Shown here: positions 20,101 to 27,696 of the stretch, one piece after another
Layout: every line of letters starts with the position of its first letter
Numbering within the stretch: position 1 is the stretch's first letter
IMG/VR virus record: IMGVR_UViG_3300042542_002108
Span: 1-30,807 of that record
DNA length: 30,807 nt
From: a virus
Direction: 5' to 3' (one strand)
Notes under the pieces: generated by a model
Told to the model about the DNA's origin: nothing
Database searches by the model: none
Seen by the model: only the letters and a program-made list of their open reading frames with translations
Program-made: the position numbers and the translations under genes

Positions 20101-20916
20101 GCGGGCGCGGTCCACATCCGAGTCGGTGATCTGCCGGGTGACAGATGCAGCAGCGGTGATCTCGACGTTGACAGCCTTTTCAGATTCAGTGCCGTTGGCG
20201 TCAGGGATGTAGCTCTGAGCCTGCGTGCCGGTACGGGTGACGACGGTGTAGCCGGTGAAGTTGTCAATGCCACCTGCGCTTTGAACGGGCGTCCCATCCA
20301 AGTAGATGCCCTGCACCCCATCCTCGATGCCTTGGATCTCGCCCTCGCTGATCAGGTCCAGGACACTGGCGTATTGAACCGATTGCAGGCTGTCGTCAGC
20401 CTCTGATGGGACGTGGGTTGTGCCACCGCCACCTTTGCCACCGCCACCGCCACCTGCACCCTGCAGCACGCCGAGGCCGGCATTGTGAACACGGATACCA
20501 CCGGCGATGAAGGTATGGTGCCCCTCGACAGTCAGGTTGTAGACCGCGCCAGCGGGCAGTTCTTCACGGCCGACGATGGGGCGTAGGTGGTTGTTCTCGT
20601 CCACCAAGCAGTCATCAGCGCCAAGGCTGCCGATCGCAACAAAGGCATTGAACTGGTTCAGCACCCAGTGATTCGGGGTTGCATCCAGTGACGCGCCGCC
20701 CCAAAGCTGGTAGCGATAGACGCGTTCGTTCAGGTGCTCATGCACCTTCAGGATCGTCGCCTCGTGCAGCGTGCCCTTGTCATCGAAGCTCAGGACTTGA
20801 TCGCCAGCCTGCAGCTCATCGATGCGATGCTGCCCGTCAGGCGTGCGCACCAGCGTGTGCCCTAGGAAGCATCCGCCGCCACCACCGCCGCCACCAGAAC
20901 CTTGGAGCTGCGTCAT
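17179..20916 (-). CDS. J: Lambda J-like tail tip protein with N-terminal Hint domain
   Basis: This 1245-aa protein is the central tail fibre/tip protein that sets host specificity. From residue about 170, THVPSEADDSLQSVQYASVL and DLISEGEIQGIEDGVQGIYL match the N-terminus of lambda J. The tail-attachment and phage-base domains follow, then fibronectin type III repeats at about residues 760-880 (ELSWVPPTQLVQSYRVIYRL; SANSARLRWDATVDLDV). In front of the J core lies a Hint domain (residues 16-145) between two glycine tracts (8 Gly before; GGGGGGKGGGG after). Lambda J has a short Gly/Ser/Lys leader at the corresponding place, so the Hint domain appears inserted in that leader. The ATG overlaps the gpI stop as ATGA. 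Confidence 0.9.
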   Translation of the reverse strand: MTQLQGSGGGGGGGGCFLGHTLVRTPDGQHRIDELQAGDQVLSFDDKGTLHEATILKVHEHLNERVYRYQLWGGASLDATPNHWVLNQFNAFVAIGSLGADDCLVDENNHLRPIVGREELPAGAVYNLTVEGHHTFIAGGIRVHNAGLGVLQGAGGGGGGKGGGGTTHVPSEADDSLQSVQYASVLDLISEGEIQGIEDGVQGIYLDGTPVQSAGGIDNFTGYTVVTRTGTQAQSYIPDANGTESEKAVNVEITAAASVTRQITDSDVDRARITVQVPALQIIEDDGDIVGHEVSIRCRVQYNGGGYTTVFEDTISGKTTNAYQRDYIISLSGAFPVDIRLERISADESSARRQNRTFWFSYTEIIDEKFRYPNSALAFLRFDSRQFKGVPARKYLVRGIKVQLPSNATVDTTTYLGRVTYSGVWDGTFGAATWTNDPAWCLWDLLTNTRYGASIPASSLDRYDFYAISQYCNELVSNGRGAQEPRFSCNMLINSRDEVYNVIQEFVALFRGIAYYGAGAMVVLQDKPSDPQYLLTPANVVDGLFNYSGSSQKARHTTATVAYQDYDNLGEVSYEYVEDASAVAKYGIINKDIKAVGCYSQGQAHRAGKWALLSEQNLTETITFSVSIDSGIVLRPGMVIDVADPVKAGSRRGGRIAAATTTTVTLDDATGITLGTSPTISVLLPTGLVETRTVSTLAAGVVTVTSAFSEAPNAQSIWVMENTSLQTQQFRVVSVAEAEDGIYGVTALAYNSSIYAAIESDIKLQTRDISNLSALPESPTGLTGTEHLYTDGQNVRTAFELSWVPPTQLVQSYRVIYRLGNNNFSQIDTNSPSTRIEGLDAGTLQVRVQSINSLGGVSNPATATFNLIGKTEPPGNVQNLTIEPISANSARLRWDATVDLDVRVAGRVHIRHTNLTDGTGTWSNSVDLIPAVAGYSTEAIVPLVEGQILVKFEDDGERQSPTEASVIVDFPDALGNLLVQSRREDADTPPYQGSKTNVFYSEELDALVLDGDTLLDAIADFDLISSMDYLGAVEPLGTYEFANTLDLGASFALDLSRFFVTAGFFPNDLVDSRTALVDDWADWDGGIIDQVNAKLYLRRTPDNPSGTPTWSGWQEFVNGTFLGRGFQFKAELISNNTAQNILIDQLGYEATFQRRTEQSVGAVSSGAGTKAVTFDKAFFTGTTSLGGTNAYLPSIGIVAQNLATGDYYNVTNVTSSGFDVTFRNSAGTAVSRNFLWSAVGFGKGA
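20482..20871 (-). other. Hint (bacterial intein-like, BIL) domain within J
   Basis: Residues 16-145 of the J product form a minimal Hint domain of 130 residues. Block A is Cys16 in CFLGHTLVRTPDGQHRIDEL. Block B is SLDATPNHWVL with the TxxH-type His83. The C-terminal blocks are VYNLTVEGHHTFIAGGIRVH then Asn145. The residue after Asn145 is Ala146, not Cys, Ser or Thr, which is the hallmark of A-type BIL domains rather than splicing inteins. There is no homing endonuclease. Cleavage at Cys16 or Asn145 would free a mature J starting AGLGVLQGAG, with a Gly-rich leader like that of lambda J. Confidence 0.85.
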
Positions 20917-21563
20917 TTCAGTTGCGCCACGTCAAGGCCGCTAGACAGGACAGCCGAACCAACAAAAGCGCGGCCATAAACGATCGGCACCGGCATCCCC
21001 TGCTGGCTGGTGTTGACAATGCCGCTAAAGCTGAATGACTCCAACCGGGCGGCTTCCTTGCCGCGTTGCAGCGCTGAGATGTCGGGCTGCGGAGACAGCA
21101 TCTGCGCAATACCACCAAGCACCAAACTGGCGCCGATGCCGCCAAGGGCAACAGCAGCAGTGCCCCCGATCAAGCCTGCACCAGCGCCGCCTAGACCGGC
21201 ACCCAATCCAAGGAAGCCGCCAGCCGCAGGACCGGCAACAATCGCTAGCGCAACGAGACCGATGCCTGCCAGCACGCGGCCAAAACCTTGCCCCGCGCCA
21301 GTCAGCACCGGCGCAATGCTGAACACGTCACGCTCAGACCATGGCAGCACGGCCACGCTGGCGTCCTCTTGTGTGATGCGTTCCTTGCCGACCGTGACGC
21401 GGAAGCCCATTCCGGTCTGCTCAGAGTCGATGAGCCACTTGTCCAGGCCAGGGAAGTTGACGCACAGCGCTTTGATCGCCTGCGCGGGCGTGTCCACTTC
21501 AAACTCGAACCGGCACTGTCCGAGTCGCTTGCGAAGTGCGCCGTAGACCTTAACGACTTTCAT
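20913..21563 (-). CDS. I: Tail assembly protein I
   Basis: The 216-aa product begins MKVVKVYGALRKRLGQCRFE, a ubiquitin-like beta-grasp domain, as in lambda gpI. A strongly hydrophobic Gly/Ala-rich segment follows (about residues 95-160, GLVALAIVAGPAAGGFLGLG), and a C-terminal part reads GMPVPIVYGRAFVGSAVLSS. The gene lies between K and J as in lambda. gpI acts in tail tip assembly and is not found in the finished virion in lambda. Start at 21563 fits the family; the longer in-frame start at 21581 overlaps K further. Confidence 0.88.
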   Translation of the reverse strand: MKVVKVYGALRKRLGQCRFEFEVDTPAQAIKALCVNFPGLDKWLIDSEQTGMGFRVTVGKERITQEDASVAVLPWSERDVFSIAPVLTGAGQGFGRVLAGIGLVALAIVAGPAAGGFLGLGAGLGGAGAGLIGGTAAVALGGIGASLVLGGIAQMLSPQPDISALQRGKEAARLESFSFSGIVNTSQQGMPVPIVYGRAFVGSAVLSSGLDVAQLK

Positions 21564-22263
21564 GCCGCAAGACCATGGCACTGCTTTTCACATAGTAGCC
21601 GCCGAAGACATCGCGGCTAGAGAGCCTGCCTTGAACGTGATGCAGAATCTGCTGATCGCCCAGGTAGATCGCCGCGTGGTTGGGCAGGCTTGCCGATAGT
21701 TGCATCAGGATCGCATCGCCGTATTGCAGCTCTTCAAACGGCACCTGTCTGAAGCCTTGCGAGCGGTAGCTGTCGAGGTATAGGTTCTCGCCTCGTTCCC
21801 AGAACCGATCACGCCGGTCGAAGTCCGCCAGCGTCAGACCCCACTCGCGGCTGTACCAATCCCGCACAAGCGAGTAGCAATCGACCACGCCAAACACGAA
21901 CTCGCGGCCGACGTAGGGCAACTCGAACGCTGCAGGCTCGCAGCCGCCCCATGCTTCGGTCTTGGGGTTGACGATCACCCACGGCAGGCCGCTGTTGTTG
22001 CAACTGATGCGGTCTGCTGCCGATGGCTCGGGTGGGGTAACCGGGTGGCTGTGGACAACAGCGATCACCTCGCCGGCATCCTCGGCGGCTGCATAGTCTG
22101 TGGCGTCCAAGACGAAATGCTCGTCAGGAGTGGCCGCAAAGTTCCTGCATGGGTAGTAGCGCCGCCGGCCTTTGACCACATGGATCAGGCCGCAGCACTC
22201 GCGGGGATCCTCGGCCTGCGCGTGCGCCAGGATGTCAGCCTTGAGCGTGTCGGTCAGCTTCAT
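21550..22263 (-). CDS. K: Tail assembly protein K (JAMM plus NlpC/P60)
   Basis: The 237-aa product has two catalytic-looking domains, as in lambda gpK. The N-terminal Mov34/MPN metalloprotease carries the JAMM motif VVHSHPVTPPEPSAAD. The C-terminal NlpC/P60 domain has Cys in FGVVDCYSLVRDWYSREWG and His in LPNHAAIYLGDQQILHH. The protein is thought to process a tail tip component and perhaps cut murein during DNA entry. The ATG at 22263 shares its first base with the gpL stop (TGATG). All expected active-site residues are present. Confidence 0.9.
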   Translation of the reverse strand: MKLTDTLKADILAHAQAEDPRECCGLIHVVKGRRRYYPCRNFAATPDEHFVLDATDYAAAEDAGEVIAVVHSHPVTPPEPSAADRISCNNSGLPWVIVNPKTEAWGGCEPAAFELPYVGREFVFGVVDCYSLVRDWYSREWGLTLADFDRRDRFWERGENLYLDSYRSQGFRQVPFEELQYGDAILMQLSASLPNHAAIYLGDQQILHHVQGRLSSRDVFGGYYVKSSAMVLRHESR

Positions 22264-23156
22264 CACTGGGTCAGACCCGCGCCTGGGAAACTTCCGAACG
22301 GCAACTCAGCCGTGGCGCCGAACCGCAGTTTGCAGCTCTCCACCCGTTTGCCGCACACATCAGCAGCCAAGGTACCCACGACCTGATCGTTCACGTTCCA
22401 GTAGTTGCTGCCGGTGTAGCCGCATTCAGCACCCCTGTATTTCCACTGGCACACGTTGGCGATGATCTGCCGCTGGGGCAGCATGACGCCGGCCAGGTCA
22501 AACTTGCTGGCTAGCTCGAACTCCACCAGGTCGCGGTTCTCGTTCGACTTGCGATCGACGTACCAGATCTCCGTGGGGAAGCGGGCATTAGGGTCGGCCG
22601 CCGCCTCGCCGTCAAGGAACTTCTTCAATGTGCGGATCCGCCGCACCGTGGCGCCGCCCAGGTCGTTGCCGGGCGTGGTCGCGTTGACCAGCAGCAGAAG
22701 CGTGGTCATGTCGCTGAACAGGTTGCTGATTCGCAACGTCGGACGCGGCAGGCTGCCAGAGCTGGTGTAATCGAAGCCCGTCGCCTCAACTGGAAGCCTG
22801 ACGTAGGTGTTGCTGGCAAAGACAATGTTGCCAGTCACGGCTGCGTTCACGCCGTTGTGCCAGTAGTAGGTCGTGCTGGCGCCATGCAGCGTGGTGTCAA
22901 GCTGCAGCTCGAACAGCTCGATGATCGCGTTCGGACCCAGGACCGCCAGCTCTTCGTAGACGCTGCTGATGGCTGCCCATGTGACGCCGCCGTCTGCAAT
23001 CGTGCTGCCGATGTCGGTCGGCCATGCTGGCTGTGTGCTGGCACTTGTACCTGCGACCGTGCAGCGGAACACCAGCCCGCTGGCCTGCGTCGTCGTGGCG
23101 CGAACGATGGCGCCGACTGCATAGCTCGTGCTGGCTTGCCAGGCTGCGTAGGCCAT
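22263..23156 (-). CDS. L: Minor tail protein L with extra N-terminal module
   Basis: Residues about 68-297 match lambda gpL (LGPNAIIELFELQLD; TLRISNLFSDMTTLLLLVNA; RTLKKFLDG; EIWYVDRKSNENRDLVEFEL). Four Cys at 236, 245, 268 and 275 are spaced 9, 23 and 7 residues apart, the same spacing I recall for the four Cys that hold the Fe-S cluster in lambda gpL. The first about 65 residues (AYAAWQASTSYAVGAIVRAT, GLVFRCTVAGTSASTQPAWP, GGVTWAAISS) are not part of lambda gpL and resemble the carbohydrate-binding-like W.A.T.Y..G..V...AGTS...P.WP module of other phage tail proteins. The ATG shares a base with the gpM TAA (TAATG). Confidence 0.88.
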   Translation of the reverse strand: MAYAAWQASTSYAVGAIVRATTTQASGLVFRCTVAGTSASTQPAWPTDIGSTIADGGVTWAAISSVYEELAVLGPNAIIELFELQLDTTLHGASTTYYWHNGVNAAVTGNIVFASNTYVRLPVEATGFDYTSSGSLPRPTLRISNLFSDMTTLLLLVNATTPGNDLGGATVRRIRTLKKFLDGEAAADPNARFPTEIWYVDRKSNENRDLVEFELASKFDLAGVMLPQRQIIANVCQWKYRGAECGYTGSNYWNVNDQVVGTLAADVCGKRVESCKLRFGATAELPFGSFPGAGLTQ

Positions 23157-23527
23157 TACGGTTCAAACACCTGCTTGAACGTTGCAGTAATGGTATGCAC
23201 GTTCGCGTAATTGAACTCGCGATTCCACTCACTGCAGATCCATTTGTACGCCGTGCTGTCATCCAAAGGCGTCCAGTCGAACGCAGCGTTGTCAGCCGCA
23301 CGTGCATCAAAGAATGCTTCAATCGCATCCGCGTCAGCCGTTGACTTGGCGGTCCAGCGCAGATCCCATTCCTTCGGGTTCTGGTTCAGACCGTACTTCA
23401 GCCTTTGCTGATAACCGTCGCCGAACTGAACAGTCCTGACAATCGGTGCGCTCCTGCGAGCAGATCCAAAGTCAGGCGTTGTTCCGCCTGTGCTCGTTCC
23501 TACTGTCGCGTCGTTGAACGTAGCCAT
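23156..23527 (-). CDS. M: Minor tail protein M
   Basis: The 123-aa product contains VRTVQFGDGYQQRLKYGLNQ, NPKEWDLRWTAKSTADADAI and FFDARAADNAAFDWTPLDDS, the gpM pattern (FGDGY.QR...G.N......L.W......A..I..FF...G...F.WTP). It forms part of the tail tip between tape measure and gpL. It is coupled to the tape measure gene by TGATG. Length is normal for the family. Confidence 0.9.
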   Translation of the reverse strand: MATFNDATVGTSTGGTTPDFGSARRSAPIVRTVQFGDGYQQRLKYGLNQNPKEWDLRWTAKSTADADAIEAFFDARAADNAAFDWTPLDDSTAYKWICSEWNREFNYANVHTITATFKQVFEP

Positions 23528-26085
23528 CAGCGAGTACCAGAGAGCAGGCCACCAGGGCGTTGCTGCTTGACGATTTCGGCCTGTACCGCAGCCCCGATCA
23601 CTCTACCCAATTGATTTGCATTGGGTCCATCGCCTTGAACTTCACTGCCGCCTGCATCGACGTTCACCGTGACATTGACACCGCCACCAGCAGACTCAAT
23701 ACCCAAGCGTCCATCACGTCCGCGCCGCAGGGGCATGATCGCCTCGGGACCAGCTTCGCCCATCAACCCAATGCCATTAGCAAAGGGGAAGATCGTGGGA
23801 CCGCCAACAATGCCGCCCCTAGCAAACTTTTGAATGCCATTGCGGCCGAACACATTGCCATTTGCGCTTGCAGCAAATCCGCTGAAGAAGTTACTTCCTC
23901 CGCTTGTAAGAGAACCCAATCCAAAATTCGCGGCAGACGGCACACCAGAAATGTTCATCGCACCTGTGGAACCCAGGAACCCTCCCTTGAAGAAGCCACC
24001 ACCGAATCCCAGCGCCTGCATGATTGTCTTCAACACAAGTTGCTGAATGATCATCCTTGCAGTGTCGGCCAAGATTGAAGCGGCAAAGCTTCTGAAATTG
24101 AAGGTGCCAGTCGTAACGAGTTCAGTGATCGAATCCTCAACACCCTTGAATCCTTTCTCGGTCAAGGAAGTCAATGCATCATCAATTTGACCAATGCCGC
24201 TCAGGTAGTTCTGAACACCGGCATCGAAAGCGGTGGTATCGGCAAAGCTGAACTGAGCTTTAGAGATAGCCTCATCAAACTTGAGCTGTCCCAGCGCCTC
24301 GTCACGACGCCTCTGTGCTTGAACGCCAAGCGCTTGCAGATACTGCTGTGCAAGACCTGTCCGATCAGCATTGACAAGCCCCTCGAACATGACGCGGCCA
24401 CCAGTCAACTGCCGCAATTCTTTGATTGTTTTGTTCAGATCCTTGCCCTTGTCATTGATGTCATTCAAAGCCTCAAGAAACTTGCGCTCAATTGCTTCTT
24501 CTGCTGTCTCACCAATTCCTGCAGTCTCAAGATTGACATCGCGAATCATGCGACGCAGTTTTTCGGCAAGATCCGCACCACGCTCAAGGCCGCGATTGTA
24601 GTCACGCAGGATCTTTTCTTGCTCTCGATCGGCTTTGCTCTTCTTCTCTTTTGCCGCTTCTGGCGTGATCCCAGGAAGCCTTGACGGGGGTTCACCTTGC
24701 CCCGTGCTAACTGCAGCCTCAGCAGCCTTCAACGCATCACGTTGCGCTGTCAACTGAATGCGACGTGCCTCAAGATTCTTAATAAAATTCTTTTGGAAAC
24801 CGCTAGCTTGACCTGAACTACGCAGTCTGTCGTATCCTTCCAACTGTTTATCAAGGATCGATAATTTGCTGTTGATATCAGCAATCTGCTGCGTGCGATC
24901 TTTGCCAAGTCCAAGGAATTGATTCAGCTTTCTTGTTGCTTTATCAATCGCGTCGACAATCGAAGCAAAAATCGTCTGGAAGAATGCACCCACAGGCTTC
25001 AGCAGCGTGCCAACGCTTTGTTGCAAACGAGCCAACGATGTCTTCAGGCGATCACCAGCAGCATCAGGACCATCAGCGATGATCTTGGCGTTTTCGCCAT
25101 ACCTTTCAAACAGCTTCTCTGCAAACTTCTGGAAGTCGAGCAAGCTGACCTGGCCTTTCTCAAGTGCTTTATCAAGCTGCTGAGGAGTCATGCCGATTGA
25201 CTCAGCAAACAAACTAAATGCACCAGGCAGGCGCTCACCAATCTGCTGACGAAGTTCTTCAGCACTGACCTTGCCCTTGCTAAATACCTGCGATGTTGCA
25301 GTTAGCGCAGAATCAAGTTGCTCAAGACTGCCGCCTGTACCGCGAATACCAGATGCAATACCAATGAATGCCTTCTCAGCATCACGTACATTGCCGCCTG
25401 CACCTTTGACAGAAGCGGTCAACTGCGTGAACTGCCGCGTCAAAATATCCTGCGGAATCGCAAGGCTTCTGCTTGTCTGATCAATGAACCCAAGAGCGCG
25501 TTGATATTCACTTGCGTTCTTCGTAACAAGCCTCAACGCTTGCTGCTGCCTGGACAAATCAGCGGCATAAGTTGAAGCCCCACCAAGTGCTTGACGAGCA
25601 CCGCCAACCTGCGCACCAATACCACCGCCAACAATCGCGCCAGGGACGCCGCCAACAAGGCCACCAATCAACGCACCAGCGCCACCCTCAAAGCCGCCAA
25701 AGACGCCTGCACCCGCGACTGTGCCCGCAATCTGCGCAGCCTTACCAATGCCTCCACGGCCGCCTCTGCCGCCAATCTGCTTGCCCTGAATCTCGGCCAG
25801 CTTCTTATCAAGACGATCGGCCTCGGCAGTAGCCTGACGAAACTCATTGCTGGCTACGTCAACGCTATTGGCAATCTCACGCCATGCACTTGAATACCCT
25901 TTCAGGTTGTTAATGCTTTGCGTTGATGTATTTTGTATCTTCTTCAGTTCTGCAGATACTTCCTTGAAGTTGACATTTGCTGCTGCAGTCTGCTGCGCAA
26001 CGCCTTTCAGGCTGCTCTGAAGCCTGGTGAGCTGCTCGTCACCTTGCTGCTTGATCCTGACTAGCAGTTCCGTGACTTGGCTCAT
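23527..26085 (-). CDS. H: Tail tape measure protein
   Basis: The 852-aa product is the ruler that fixes tail length and is carried inside the tube. The N-terminus (LLVRIKQQGDEQLTRLQSSL) is coiled coil. A hydrophobic Gly/Ala-rich segment spans about residues 110-165 (AAQIAGTVAGAGVFGGFEGG). A conserved tape-measure domain follows (TRQFTQLTASVKGAGGNVRD; KGKVSAEELRQQIGERLPGA). The C-terminal part has SFAASILADTARMIIQQLVL and GGPTIFPFANGIGLMGEAGP followed by EAIMPLRRGRDGRLGI, a motif typical of the family. The length is almost that of lambda gpH (853 aa from memory), so a tail of similar length is expected. Its ATG overlaps the gpT-like stop as ATGA. Confidence 0.92.
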   Translation of the reverse strand: MSQVTELLVRIKQQGDEQLTRLQSSLKGVAQQTAAANVNFKEVSAELKKIQNTSTQSINNLKGYSSAWREIANSVDVASNEFRQATAEADRLDKKLAEIQGKQIGGRGGRGGIGKAAQIAGTVAGAGVFGGFEGGAGALIGGLVGGVPGAIVGGGIGAQVGGARQALGGASTYAADLSRQQQALRLVTKNASEYQRALGFIDQTSRSLAIPQDILTRQFTQLTASVKGAGGNVRDAEKAFIGIASGIRGTGGSLEQLDSALTATSQVFSKGKVSAEELRQQIGERLPGAFSLFAESIGMTPQQLDKALEKGQVSLLDFQKFAEKLFERYGENAKIIADGPDAAGDRLKTSLARLQQSVGTLLKPVGAFFQTIFASIVDAIDKATRKLNQFLGLGKDRTQQIADINSKLSILDKQLEGYDRLRSSGQASGFQKNFIKNLEARRIQLTAQRDALKAAEAAVSTGQGEPPSRLPGITPEAAKEKKSKADREQEKILRDYNRGLERGADLAEKLRRMIRDVNLETAGIGETAEEAIERKFLEALNDINDKGKDLNKTIKELRQLTGGRVMFEGLVNADRTGLAQQYLQALGVQAQRRRDEALGQLKFDEAISKAQFSFADTTAFDAGVQNYLSGIGQIDDALTSLTEKGFKGVEDSITELVTTGTFNFRSFAASILADTARMIIQQLVLKTIMQALGFGGGFFKGGFLGSTGAMNISGVPSAANFGLGSLTSGGSNFFSGFAASANGNVFGRNGIQKFARGGIVGGPTIFPFANGIGLMGEAGPEAIMPLRRGRDGRLGIESAGGGVNVTVNVDAGGSEVQGDGPNANQLGRVIGAAVQAEIVKQQRPGGLLSGTR

Positions 26086-26423
26086 TTGCTTTTCTTGTTC
26101 AGGACGGACAAGGCGGCCATTTCCATCACCTGCACGCCCTCAAACATGGCGACAGGGTCCTTGACTGAATACAGCTTACAGAGCCATTCCAAACTCGGGT
26201 AGTTCAGTCCTGTCAATCCCGCCATACTCGTGTGCCACTGCGTTGACATCCTTGTGAACATCAACACGATCTCCCAGTTTTCCTCCCACACCTCACAGTG
26301 CTGCTCAACCGCTTCAAGCTTGGCCGCAGCAACCTGCTCTGCCGTTGCCCCTAGCGCCAGCAGGTCGGCTTCACGTTCATCGACAACGCCACCTTTCGCC
26401 CAGTACTCAGCGGCGCTTTTTAG
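26082..26423 (-). CDS. T part of the G-T tail chaperone, reached by -1 frameshift
   Basis: This frame has no proper start of its own at its beginning. It begins LKSAAEYWAKGGVVDEREAD, LLALGATAEQ and leads into WEENWEIVLMFTRMSTQWHT and FEGVQVMEMAALSVL, the DUF1799/lambda gpT-type domain. It is in the -1 frame relative to gpG and joins it at the slippery heptamer at 26423-26429. A GT fusion of about 221 residues results. An internal start at 26291 could yield only the last 69 residues, lacking the domain start, so frameshifting is the better explanation. GT recruits tail tube subunits to the tape measure during assembly. Confidence 0.82.
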   Translation of the reverse strand, partial: LKSAAEYWAKGGVVDEREADLLALGATAEQVAAAKLEAVEQHCEVWEENWEIVLMFTRMSTQWHTSMAGLTGLNYPSLEWLCKLYSVKDPVAMFEGVQVMEMAALSVLNKKSK

Positions 26424-26746
26424 TTTTTTGCCGGCGCTCCAGTCACGCTATCGGCATAAGCCTGGATTAGAGCCTTGATGACATACGGGTCATCGCACAG
26501 CTCTTTCTTGGTCTTCTGCGTAAACGGGATCTCCTTTCCCTCTTCATCCTTGATCCCGTCCCAACCTTCGAGGATCCCATCGATCAAGGCATCATCGCCC
26601 TTATCGACAAGATCGTTGAAGGCAGAACGACTCATCTTCTTGAAGACTGCATCGAACGTTTGTTTGTCAAACTTGCCGCCGTCAACAGGTGTTTCCACCG
26701 TGACAGGCCACTTGTACGACGCAGTCTTCTTGAGGACGAATGCCAT
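26420..26746 (-). CDS. G: Tail assembly chaperone G
   Basis: The 108-aa product (MAFVLKKTASYKWPVTVETP; KFDKQTFDAVFKKMSRSAFN; DGILEGWDGIKDEEGKEIPF) has the tail chaperone pattern of a beta strand followed by a helical domain with GW.GI.D..G....FT. It lies between tube and tape measure genes as in lambda. Most ribosomes stop at the TAA at 26420-26422; a minority are expected to shift at 26423-26429 to make GT. It coats the tape measure protein until tube subunits replace it. Confidence 0.88.
   Translation of the reverse strand: MAFVLKKTASYKWPVTVETPVDGGKFDKQTFDAVFKKMSRSAFNDLVDKGDDALIDGILEGWDGIKDEEGKEIPFTQKTKKELCDDPYVIKALIQAYADSVTGAPAKN
26423..26429 (-). promoter_or_regulatory. Programmed -1 frameshift site A AAA AAC
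   Basis: The gpG frame ends GCA AAA AAC TAA. The last codons form the canonical slippery heptamer A-AAA-AAC directly before the stop, and the -1 frame continues into the T domain. Site, frame relation and flanking gene identity all agree with the conserved G/GT frameshift of tailed phages. Confidence 0.88.
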
Positions 26747-26754
26747 GACAGGGA

Positions 26755-27696
26755 TCAGGTGAAGACCAGCGACATCTCGTTGTTGCCAGCCGTGGTAGGC
26801 AGAGCCAGGTACGGCATGGACAGCGCAATGACGCCGTTAGTATCAGCGTAGCTGCAACCGGTGATATCGGTCTGGGCTGCGTTGACAGTCACGATGTTGC
26901 CGCCAGTGGCGCCCAGGACCAAACTGGTGCTGCCAGTGGCAACCGCAACGGCCTTGGCGAAGAAGTCGGTCGTACCAATCGCAGGAGCCTCGATGACGGC
27001 CGTACCACCAGGGGCGCGGTTGGTGATCAGCACTTCCTTGTTGGAAGCGGTCTCCTTGTACAGCAGCTCGTTGTTCAGGGCAAGATCGAAAGACTCGATG
27101 CGTGAGCTGGTCACACCGTGGAAGGTGGCAGTGGTCACGTTGGTGTCGTTGACCTCCAGAGCAGCAGCCTGGTTGGCAACAGTGAACGAACCCGACAGGG
27201 CAGTGCCGTCAGGAGCGTTGTAGATGCCGATGAAGTTGAAGCTGGCAACAGCGAACTGACCAGCAGTCATGTTGAAGCTGACCGTGCCGCGAGCACCAGT
27301 GATCTTGTGCTGGGTGCCGTCGTAGAAGCAGTAGATCGTTGCCGAATCAAAGCTGCTGCTGACAGGCGCGTAGGTGACCGAAACAGAAGAAACGATGGTC
27401 TGACTCAGGCCGCAAGCCTTGAGCAGGGGACCAAAGGCAGGAGCTGTACCAGCAGCGCCGGAACCAGCCAGCTCAACGTCAAAGGTGACGCTCACACGCT
27501 TGTTGGCAACCAAGGTGCCGCGAGTGCTGTTACCAAGGAATCCTTGGAATGCTGCAGCCTGGACGTTGTCCGACTCAATCGGAGTCAGTTCCAGATTGGT
27601 GACCTGCACCGCGTCAGAACCGCCAACAGGGCTGGGGTCAGTCCCGTAGGTGGTTTCAATCTTCGCGATCAGAAACTTCTTCCGTGTCAGTGCCAT
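26755..27696 (-). CDS. V: Major tail tube protein
   Basis: The 313-aa product (MALTRKKFLIAKIETTYGTD; NKRVSVTFDVELAGSGAAGT) is a phage tail tube protein. It has the N-terminal TTYGTDPxP motif and the paired beta sheets of the tube fold, and it lies directly before the G/GT chaperones. The last about 80 residues (GGTAVIEAPAIGTTDFFAKA; TGSTSLVLGATGGNIVTVNA) may form an outward domain. It functions as lambda gpV does. The start overlaps the 50-aa gene before it by 41 bp. Confidence 0.88.
   Translation of the reverse strand: MALTRKKFLIAKIETTYGTDPSPVGGSDAVQVTNLELTPIESDNVQAAAFQGFLGNSTRGTLVANKRVSVTFDVELAGSGAAGTAPAFGPLLKACGLSQTIVSSVSVTYAPVSSSFDSATIYCFYDGTQHKITGARGTVSFNMTAGQFAVASFNFIGIYNAPDGTALSGSFTVANQAAALEVNDTNVTTATFHGVTSSRIESFDLALNNELLYKETASNKEVLITNRAPGGTAVIEAPAIGTTDFFAKAVAVATGSTSLVLGATGGNIVTVNAAQTDITGCSYADTNGVIALSMPYLALPTTAGNNEMSLVFT

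Noticed and set aside
20482-20871. True splicing intein in J
   Set aside because: The residue after the terminal Asn is Ala rather than Cys, Ser or Thr, there is no homing endonuclease and the location is a low-complexity leader rather than a conserved active site. An A-type BIL domain fits better.
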